From: G963708235 sp963708235
GTDB lineage: Bacteria > Actinomycetota > Acidimicrobiia > Spongiisociales > UBA5794
Assembly: GCA_963708235.1 (NCBI GenBank)
Contig: OY970200.1
Location: forward strand, 186,001-250,000
Reading direction: 5' to 3'
Length of the DNA stretch: 64,000 nucleotides
Shown piece by piece: positions 57,787-64,000 of the stretch (its first letter is position 1; every line of letters begins with the position of its first letter). Position numbers and translations under genes: made by a program. Under the pieces are notes generated by a model. That model worked only from the letters and a program-made list of their open reading frames with translations. It was not told the origin of the DNA and did no database searches.

Positions 57787-58989
57787 ATGCTGCGTAGACG
57801 CTTCGCAGTGCTCATATCCGTCATGGCACTCGTGCCCACGATGCTGATCGCTGCCCCCGCCGCCGCCCAGGACGACGACGGTGTCGGCACTATCACCGTG
57901 ATCCACGGCATCCCCGACGTCGATGTCGACGTATACGTCGACGGGGATCTCACCCTCGAGACTTTCGAGTACCTCGATGTCGCCGGTCCGCTGGACCTTC
58001 CGGCCGCCGACTACGAGGTCGAGGTGACTCTCGCCGGGACCGACACCACGGTGTTGGGACCTGAGACCGTCGCCCTGGCGGCCGGGGCCAATGCGACCAT
58101 CGTGGCCTATCTCGACTACGAGGCCGATGACGATTCCACACCCCAGCTCGGGGTCTTCGTCAACGACACCTCGCAGATGGGATCCGGAAACTCACGGGTC
58201 GCCGTACGGCACCTCGCCGACGCCCCCGCAGTTGACGTGTTGACCGACGGCACGGTCCTGGTCGATGCGCTGGCCAATCCTGACGAGGACACCATCACGG
58301 TTCCCGCCGGGACCTATCCGATCACGATTGCCGCCGATGCCGACAACGACGTGGTCGTGTTCGAGGGCGACCTCGAGTTCAAGCAGGGCTACACCTACGC
58401 CGCACACGCCGTCGGCTCCCTCGACGACGACAGCTTCGAGGTCATCGTCCAGGAGGTGATGCCGTTCATCGACATCGCCGACAACCAGCATGCCGACGCC
58501 ATCGTGGCGATCGCCGCCAGCGGTATCACCCGCGGCTGCAATCCCCCCGCCAACAACGAGTTCTGCCCCACCACGGCAGTGACGCGTGGCCAGATGGCCG
58601 CCTTCATCGTCCGTGCCCTCGAGGTGCCGTTGAGCGACGAGATGTCGTTCTCCGACATCGGTGGGCACGTCTTCGAGCGGGACATCAACGCCCTGGCCGA
58701 GATCGGCGTCGCCCGCGGGTACGACGATGGGACGTTCCGACCCAACGAGCGGATGACGCGTGGTCAGATGGCGGCATTCCTCAATCGTGCGTTCCGTCCC
58801 GGGGCGTCCGATGTGGACCGTTTCACCGATGACAACGGGAACATCTTCGAGGATGACATCAACGCCATCGCGGCTGCCGGTTTCACTCGAGGGTGCAACC
58901 CGCCCACCAATGACAACTTCTGCCCCAGGGATCCGATCCAGCGTGCCCACATGGCGACCTTCCTGTCGCGGGCACTCGAGTTGTTCTGA
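57787..58989 (+). CDS. Secreted DUF4397 protein with C-terminal SLH repeats
   Basis: The 400-aa product has a signal peptide (FAVLISVMALVPTMLIAAPAAAQ). Then come one to two DUF4397-like beta modules (ITVIHGIPDVDVDVYVDG; VAVRHLADAPAVDVLTDG) and three SLH repeats from about residue 225. The first and third have GCNPP...FCP Cys pairs, and all share RGQMAAFL-type helices. It resembles the protein at 6492 in its SLH part. It is likely attached to the cell envelope, perhaps abundantly. AAGGAG is 6 nt before the ATG. A 14-bp hairpin follows. Confidence 0.88.
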   Translation: MLRRRFAVLISVMALVPTMLIAAPAAAQDDDGVGTITVIHGIPDVDVDVYVDGDLTLETFEYLDVAGPLDLPAADYEVEVTLAGTDTTVLGPETVALAAGANATIVAYLDYEADDDSTPQLGVFVNDTSQMGSGNSRVAVRHLADAPAVDVLTDGTVLVDALANPDEDTITVPAGTYPITIAADADNDVVVFEGDLEFKQGYTYAAHAVGSLDDDSFEVIVQEVMPFIDIADNQHADAIVAIAASGITRGCNPPANNEFCPTTAVTRGQMAAFIVRALEVPLSDEMSFSDIGGHVFERDINALAEIGVARGYDDGTFRPNERMTRGQMAAFLNRAFRPGASDVDRFTDDNGNIFEDDINAIAAAGFTRGCNPPTNDNFCPRDPIQRAHMATFLSRALELF

Positions 58990-59048
58990 CCAGACGACCA
59001 ACAGGCCCGCCGACCGGCCAGGTCGTTGCGGAACCTCGTGATCCGAGA

Positions 59049-59080
59049 ACAGAGGGGCCACCACAGGGTGGCCCCTCTGT
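59049..59080. terminator. Strong hairpin between convergent genes
   Basis: 59049-59062 pairs perfectly with 59067-59080 (14 bp, loop ACAG). It lies between the SLH gene and minus-strand mgsA, and may serve both as a bidirectional terminator. Confidence 0.7.
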
Positions 59081-59106
59081 CGCGCCGGTTCCGTTTCAGG
59101 CTGGGC

Positions 59107-59658
59107 TCAGCGGTCCCCGGCGGGATCCGCCGGGTCGTCTTCGTGGTCAATCGGGTCGATGCCTGCCGCATCGGGTTCTTCGGGCATCGTGAACAGCGGC
59201 CCCCGCATCGGCGTGGTGACCCGCGCCCGGTAGTCGTCGTAGTTGGGTACCAGCCGTTTGTACTCACCGGCCATCAGTGCCGACGAGATCATGAAGTCGG
59301 CGGTGGCCCGGTTGCAGGCGACCGGGATGTTCCACACCACGGCGATCCGTAGCAGCGCCTTCACGTCGGGGTCGTGGGGCTGCGGTTCCAGCGGATCCCA
59401 GAAGAAGACGAGGGCGTCGACGGCCCCGGCGGCGATCATGGCGCCGAGTTGCTGATCGCCGCCCAGCGGCCCGCTCTGGAGTTTCGAGATGGGTACGCCG
59501 AGTTTGTCCTCGAGCAGCATCCCGGTGGTCCCGGTCGCCCACAGATCGTGGGCCGCAAGCGGGCGACGGTTGTAGACCGCCCACTGCACGAGGTCGGCCT
59601 TCATGTTGTCGTGGGCGACAAGGGCGATGGTCTTACGGCCGGTGGCGGGAGTCGTCAT
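59107..59658 (-). CDS. mgsA: Methylglyoxal synthase
   Basis: The 183-aa protein has IALVAHDNMKADLVQWA, LWATGTTGMLLED, LQSGPLGGDQQLGAMIA (catalytic Asp) and ALVFFWDPLEPQPHDPDVKALLRIAVVWNIPVACN. It converts dihydroxyacetone phosphate to methylglyoxal when phosphate is limiting. A C-terminal acidic tail makes it about 30 residues longer than the E. coli enzyme. ATG at 59658 has AGGGGA upstream; the frame opens 13 codons earlier without support. Confidence 0.95.
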   Translation of the reverse strand: MTTPATGRKTIALVAHDNMKADLVQWAVYNRRPLAAHDLWATGTTGMLLEDKLGVPISKLQSGPLGGDQQLGAMIAAGAVDALVFFWDPLEPQPHDPDVKALLRIAVVWNIPVACNRATADFMISSALMAGEYKRLVPNYDDYRARVTTPMRGPLFTMPEEPDAAGIDPIDHEDDPADPAGDR

Positions 59659-59826
59659 CTCTGTTCCCCTGACCTGGTGGGTCGTGTTGCCACCCATTGA
59701 AGCCGAACCGCGCCGCCCCCGAACCGGACGGAATCGCTCCTCGCGTCAAGGCCGTGCACTGCTCAGCTCGTCAACGGTCAGGGCTTGGCGATACCCACCG
59801 AACGAGGTCCCACCCGAAACCCGGAG

Positions 59827-60609
59827 TCAGTCCCGCAGCTTGGAGAGCAGGCGGAGGATCTCCAGGTAGAGCCAGACCAGGGTGATCATGATCCCGAGGG
59901 CGGCAAACCAGTCGTAGCTGGCCGGTGCCCTGGCGGCGACCCCGCGTTCGATCAGATCGAAGTCGAGCAGCAGGTTGAACGCCGCCAGTGCCACTACGGC
60001 GACCGAGAACAGGATCCCGAACATCCCGGAGTCCCACACCAGGGGAATCGAGGCGCCGAACAGGCTGAACAGGAACGACACCAGGTAGAAAACAGCCACG
60101 CCGATGGTGGCCCCGATGATCACCGATCGCATCTTCTCGGTGACCCGGATGGTCCTGGTGGCATACAGCGCCAGCATCACAACCGTGGTCAGGATGGTCG
60201 CCAGCACCGCCTGCAGCACGATCCCGCTCCAGGCGAACTCGTAGGCGCGGGATATCGCACCGAGGACGAAACCTTCGACGAGGGCGTAGAGCGGACCGGC
60301 GAATCGGGCCCACTGTGGCTTTATCACCCCGGCCATGGCCAACCCGAACCCGATGAAGATGGCGGGCAGGAGGAAGGTGGGGAACTGCGGCGGATCGGTG
60401 GCGGTCACCTGGTTCCAGCCGACGACCGCACCGGCCATGAGCAACAGCAACATGAACCCGGTGGCGCGGGTGACGCCACCCACCGACATCGTCTCGGCAA
60501 CGATCGGCGACCCGGTCTCGTCGAAATCGTGACTAGCGAGTGCCGCATCGGCGGTCGCCGCCGCCGGCTGGTTCCCACCGAAACCTCGTTCCAACACCGG
60601 ATTGCTCAT
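59827..60609 (-). CDS. Bax inhibitor-1/YccA family membrane protein
   Basis: The 260-aa protein has seven TM segments after a 45-residue soluble start (MSNPVLERGF). Features are LVEGFVLGAISRAYE, ATRTIRVTEKMRSVIIGATIGV and LAAFNLLLDFDLIERGVAARAPASYDWFAALGIMITLVWLYLEILRLL, with the conserved acidic residues of the BI-1 core near the C-terminus. Bacterial members behave as pH-sensitive calcium leak channels or protease modulators. AGGAAGG precedes the ATG. Confidence 0.92.
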   Translation of the reverse strand: MSNPVLERGFGGNQPAAATADAALASHDFDETGSPIVAETMSVGGVTRATGFMLLLLMAGAVVGWNQVTATDPPQFPTFLLPAIFIGFGLAMAGVIKPQWARFAGPLYALVEGFVLGAISRAYEFAWSGIVLQAVLATILTTVVMLALYATRTIRVTEKMRSVIIGATIGVAVFYLVSFLFSLFGASIPLVWDSGMFGILFSVAVVALAAFNLLLDFDLIERGVAARAPASYDWFAALGIMITLVWLYLEILRLLSKLRD

Positions 60610-60754
60610 GAAGACCTTCCTGGGAATGAGGTCGCATCCTATCGAGAATCGGGCGTCCGTCGGATGGCGGCCACCAGAGGGTCGGGTGGATGCCCAGGTC
60701 GCCACTACCGCTGGGTGGCAGCCTCTCGAGGATCGTGGCGAGGTGGAGCCATGA

Positions 60755-61759
60755 TCACGGTGCGGCGGGTGGCGCAGGTGCGGTGAGCAATGGCGCCGGG
60801 CGGCGACGGCTGATGGCCACACCGAGGAGACACAATGCCCCACCGGCGAGGGCGAAGGCGGCGGGGGTTTCGCCGAGCACCAGCCACGACATGACCACGG
60901 CGATGGCCGGGACCGCCAGCGTGGTGGAGGCCAGGCGGCCCGCACTGGTGCGGGTGAGGGCATAGGCCCACAGCGTGAAGGCGATGGCGGTGGGAAAGAC
61001 CCCGAGATAGATCACGGCGATCACCGCACCCGTCGATGCCTGCGAGATCTCGGTGATCGTCTGCGGGAGAAATGGCAGTAGCGCCACCGTGCCGACGGCG
61101 CAGCCGAGCCAGGTGGCAGTGATCACATCCACGGTACGGAGGGCGATCTTCTGGCTGAGCACCCCGGCGGCGTACAGCGTGGCGGAGATGACACCGAGCA
61201 TCACACCGAAGCCGGTGTTGAGGCCCCCGCTACCGCCGATGGCGATGATGGTGACGCCCCCGAAGGCGATGGCGATCCCCACCAGCAGTGCCCGTGGGAA
61301 CCCTTCGCCCATGAACAGCCCGGCGGCGACCGCCACCAGAACCGGGGCGATGTTGACCAGCATCGCCGAGGTGCCGGCATCGAGGTGGTGGCCGGCGCTG
61401 TTGAGGACCACGTTGTACAAAGCGAACCACAACACGCCGTAGACCACCACCATCCACAGCCCGATGCCCCGCGGCAGGGGTCGGCGGTAGCGGAGGGCGA
61501 CCGCTCCCAGGGCGATCGAGCCGACGGTGAGCCGTCCCAGTGCCAGCGATCCCGGTGAGAGGCTCCCGGCGAGGGCGCGAATGGCGATGAAGGCCGAAGC
61601 CCACAGCACGAGCACGGTGGTGACGGCGGCGGGAACCAGCCAGGCGCGGGTCTCGGCGCTCGGAGGAGAATCGGGGATGACGGGATCGACGGTGGTGGTC
61701 ATGCGTGCAGCCTTGCCGCTGCAATCTGTCAGCACAAGCGCGTGATCCTGAACCGACAT
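60755..61759 (-). CDS. EamA/DMT-superfamily transporter
   Basis: The 334-aa protein has ten predicted TM helices in two EamA halves (VLVLWASAFIAIRALAGS; MLGVISATLYAAGVLSQKIAL; VVMSWLVLGETPAAFALAGGALCLLGV). The family exports amino acids, metabolites or drugs; the substrate is unknown. ATG at 61759 follows a TAAGCT hexamer with 8 nt spacing. An internal ATG at 61702 with AAGG upstream is an alternative start that removes 19 residues. Confidence 0.88.
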   Translation of the reverse strand: MSVQDHALVLTDCSGKAARMTTTVDPVIPDSPPSAETRAWLVPAAVTTVLVLWASAFIAIRALAGSLSPGSLALGRLTVGSIALGAVALRYRRPLPRGIGLWMVVVYGVLWFALYNVVLNSAGHHLDAGTSAMLVNIAPVLVAVAAGLFMGEGFPRALLVGIAIAFGGVTIIAIGGSGGLNTGFGVMLGVISATLYAAGVLSQKIALRTVDVITATWLGCAVGTVALLPFLPQTITEISQASTGAVIAVIYLGVFPTAIAFTLWAYALTRTSAGRLASTTLAVPAIAVVMSWLVLGETPAAFALAGGALCLLGVAISRRRPAPLLTAPAPPAAP

Positions 61760-61767
61760 TTCAGTTC

Positions 61768-61773
61768 AGCTTA
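61768..61773 (-). promoter_or_regulatory. -10 hexamer TAAGCT of the transporter gene
   Basis: On the minus strand it ends 8 nt before the ATG at 61759. Confidence 0.4.
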
Positions 61774-61953
61774 CGATTTCGGGAAGCTCGACCCCCTCGG
61801 CACCTTCCGGGTGGGGCCACCATTGCGACCCGCGATCAGGTTGCGGGTGACCTGGGAGGAGGGCATTGTCCTGCTCCTCGATGAGCCGCTCGTCTCGCTC
61901 CGCGATTCGACGCCGGAACGGCGCCGGTGGTGGAGACTCGGGCGGCGACCCGG

Positions 61954-64000
61954 TTAGCCCAGGCGGCGGGGGAGGGCGGAGCGCCAGGTGGTGGTGGCTT
62001 CGGTGAGATCGACGGATCCGAGGTCCCCGAAGTCGATGGTTTCGCCGCCGATGGTTCCCAGCTTGCGGATCGGAACGGCGGCGTCACGGTCGGCTTTGGT
62101 GGGGTCGACACCCTTGGGGAGAACCGCCAGGAAGCGATGGGGCGCCTCGGTGAACAGTTCCCGCCAGTCGTCGACCTCGACGGTGGCGCCGACACCGGAG
62201 CGGATGCAGATCTCGGCGAGGGCGACGGCGAGACCGCCGGCTGAGATGTCGTGGAGGACCGGCGTCCATCCGGCCAGTTCGACCGCTTTGGCGACGACCT
62301 GTCGACCGGTTTCGGCGTCAGGGGCAGATGGCCGGCCACCGGAGGCGTCGAGGACGATCCTGGCGAAGGCGGAGGCGGCGAAGTCGTCGAGGTCGTGGTC
62401 AGGCCCGAACAGCCAGATCCCCATGCCATCCCGGGCCCGATCGAGGCGTGGCGGCCGTTCCGGCATCGGGTCGCAGAAACCGAGCATTCCGACCACCGGG
62501 GTGGGGTGGATGTCGACCCCGTCGGTTTCGTTGTAGAACGAGACGTTGCCGCCGACGACCGGGATTCCCAGTGCCTCGCACGCCTCGGAGATGCCTTCGA
62601 CGGTCTCGACGAACTGCCACATCACGCCGGGCTTCTCGGGGTTGCCGAAGTTGAGGTTGTCGACCACGGCGTACGGGCGGGCCCCGGTGACGGCGACGTT
62701 GAGCGCCGACTCCCAGATGATGCGGGCACCCCCGCGATGGGGATCGACGGAACACCGCAGCCCGTCACCGTCGGTGGAGACGGCCAGACCCTTCTCGGTT
62801 CCCTTGATCCGCAGCAGGGCGCCGTCGTGGCCGGGCTCGATCACGGTGTTGAGGAAGAGCTGGTGGTCGTACTGCTCGGAGATCCAGCTGCGGTCACCCA
62901 GGACCGGATCGTCGAGGAGGGCCAGGAGGGCGGCCGGTACGTCGACGGTGGCCGGGAGCCGGGCAGCGTCGGCCCATATGGCGTCGAGTCCGGTGGGGCG
63001 CTGCTGCGGCCGGCGGTACTTGGGGGCGTCCTCGGAGAGCGAGGCGGCGGGGACTTCGGCGACCAGTTCGCCGCGATGGGTGACGGACAGGGTGCCGCCC
63101 TCCACGATGGTGCCGATCGGGGAGGCGGTGATCTCCCACTTGTCGGCCAGCGCCAGCACCTCCTCGAGATCGTCGGGCCGGACCACCGCAAGCATGCGCT
63201 CCTGGGACTCCGACATCAGGATCTCACCGGGGGTCATGTCGTGCTCACGGAGATGGACCTTGTCGAGATCGACATCCATCCCCATCCCGCCGTTGGCGGC
63301 CGACTCCGAGGTGGCGCACGAGATCCCGGCGGCACCGAGATCCTGGATGCTGGCGACCAGTCCCCGCTCGTAGAGTTCGAGGCAGGCCTCGATCAGCTTC
63401 TTCTCCTCGAACGGGTCGCCGATCTGGACGGCAGGCCGCTTGGCGCCGCTGCCCTCGTCGAAGCTGGCCGACGCCAGGATCGAGGCGCCGCCGATACCGT
63501 CCCGCCCGGTGGCGGCGCCGAGCAGCACGGCGATCGTGCCCGGTTCGGAGGCCCCGGACAGCACGAGTTGTTCTTTCTTGAGCAGCCCGAGTGCCATCAC
63601 GTTGACCAGCGGGTTTCCCGAGTAACAGGCGTCGAGCTCGAGTTCGCCGCCGAGGGTGGGGACACCGACGGCGTTTCCGTAGCCGGCGATCCCGGAGACC
63701 ACACCTGAGAGCAGGTAGCGGTTGTGGGGGGTGTCGAGCGGGCCGAAGCGCAGCGGGTCCCAGACGGCGATGGGGCGGGCACCCATGGTGAAGATGTCAC
63801 GGAGGATCCCGCCGACACCGGTGGCCGCCCCCTGATACGGCTCGACGAACGAGGGATGGTTGTGGCTCTCGATACGGAGGGCGGCGAGCCACCCGTCGCC
63901 GAGGTCGACCACCCCGGCGTTCTCTCCGGGACCGACCACCACCCAGGGCGCCTCGGTGGGGAAGCGGCCGAGGAAGGCGCGGGACGACTTGTAGGAGCAG
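61954..64000 (-). CDS. purL: Phosphoribosylformylglycinamidine synthase, large subunit (N-terminus off the right edge)
   Basis: The 682 codons present match small-type PurL. The right edge reads CSYKSSRAFLGRFPTEAPWV, so an N-terminal segment is missing. Visible are VGPGENAGVVDLGDGWLAALRIESHNHPSFVEPYQGAATGVGGILRD, ACLELYERGLVASIQDLGAAG, SESQERMLAVV, PYAVVDNLNFGNPEKP and LHDISAGGLAVALAE (landmarks of one protein). It makes FGAM from FGAR with PurQ and PurS, as expected for the short form. It lies about 5 kb from purF-purM on the same strand, separated by other genes. Confidence 0.96.
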   Translation of the reverse strand, partial: CSYKSSRAFLGRFPTEAPWVVVGPGENAGVVDLGDGWLAALRIESHNHPSFVEPYQGAATGVGGILRDIFTMGARPIAVWDPLRFGPLDTPHNRYLLSGVVSGIAGYGNAVGVPTLGGELELDACYSGNPLVNVMALGLLKKEQLVLSGASEPGTIAVLLGAATGRDGIGGASILASASFDEGSGAKRPAVQIGDPFEEKKLIEACLELYERGLVASIQDLGAAGISCATSESAANGGMGMDVDLDKVHLREHDMTPGEILMSESQERMLAVVRPDDLEEVLALADKWEITASPIGTIVEGGTLSVTHRGELVAEVPAASLSEDAPKYRRPQQRPTGLDAIWADAARLPATVDVPAALLALLDDPVLGDRSWISEQYDHQLFLNTVIEPGHDGALLRIKGTEKGLAVSTDGDGLRCSVDPHRGGARIIWESALNVAVTGARPYAVVDNLNFGNPEKPGVMWQFVETVEGISEACEALGIPVVGGNVSFYNETDGVDIHPTPVVGMLGFCDPMPERPPRLDRARDGMGIWLFGPDHDLDDFAASAFARIVLDASGGRPSAPDAETGRQVVAKAVELAGWTPVLHDISAGGLAVALAEICIRSGVGATVEVDDWRELFTEAPHRFLAVLPKGVDPTKADRDAAVPIRKLGTIGGETIDFGDLGSVDLTEATTTWRSALPRRLG

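Noticed and set aside
61774..61953. Small plus-strand gene between the transporter and purL
   Set aside because: A 71-codon frame exists (from 61742), but it overlaps the transporter start, has no ribosome site and no recognisable protein character.

Overview
This 64-kb window is a high-GC bacterial chromosome segment with a clear actinobacterial (Actinomycetota) signature: a WhiB regulator, a GlnR-type nitrogen regulator beside two glutamine synthetases (GSI and GSII), a probable acyl-CoA carboxylase epsilon subunit, dodecin, VapBC, and many genes with a TANNNT -10 hexamer only 6-10 nt before the start codon (leaderless transcription). S-layer-homology proteins with CNPP...FCP cysteine pairs and the general gene mix suggest Acidimicrobiia or a near relative. 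That class assignment is inference.

Layout. 1-7.8 kb: a SpoIIE-type phosphatase cut by the left edge, a Dps-like ferritin, lipoproteins, dodecin, dGTPase with a tiny coupled upstream ORF, a HAD nucleotidase and an SLH-DUF3152 metalloprotease. 7.9-12 kb: dnaX-ybaB-recR and a queuosine mannosyltransferase-like gene. 12-16.3 kb: cupredoxin lipoprotein, glpX, thiolase, divergent methylmalonyl-CoA epimerase with a carboxylase epsilon-like protein, and vapBC. 16.3-21.3 kb: PHP phosphatase, cyclophilin lipoprotein, lysC-asd. 21.4-23.7 kb: an IS110/IS1111-type element, with a candidate bridge-RNA region, inserted into a GC-rich foldback repeat, followed by more copies of that repeat and a tRNA-Pro. 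23.9-29.5 kb: a receiver protein, an NfeD protein, whiB and selA-selB. 29.6-33.8 kb: a tightly overlapping fxsA-nudix-MBL-M23 operon (the M23 gene carries a frameshift) and a low-MW phosphatase. 33.8-38.9 kb: Mrp and ErpA-like Fe-S genes, RidA, Dabb, an ALDH7-type dehydrogenase, repeats and YjbQ. 38.9-42 kb: a nitrogen module, glnA-glnR diverging from glnII across a candidate GlnR box. 42-45.6 kb: folate genes (pteridine reductase-like SDR, folB, a folK-folE fusion) split by another foldback repeat. 45.6-52.5 kb: a sulfate-assimilation cluster (rhodanese, cysI, siroheme synthase, DUF4202-CysH fusion, cobA, metZ) behind a Cys-rich leader peptide. 52.5-64 kb: a small membrane protein, a GNAT-MobA fusion, purM-purF, rhomboid, a DUF4397-SLH surface protein, mgsA, a BI-1 protein, a DMT transporter and purL cut by the right edge.

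Most of the window is housekeeping. The less ordinary signals are the IS1111-like element with RNA segments matching its own end and its target, the leaderless poly-Cys attenuator-like ORF, two Rosetta-stone fusions (DUF4202-CysH, GNAT-MobA), the folK-folE fusion with an internal Shine-Dalgarno, the candidate GlnR operator, and the foldback repeat family. Assignments come from reading motifs and translations by eye; no database search was run.
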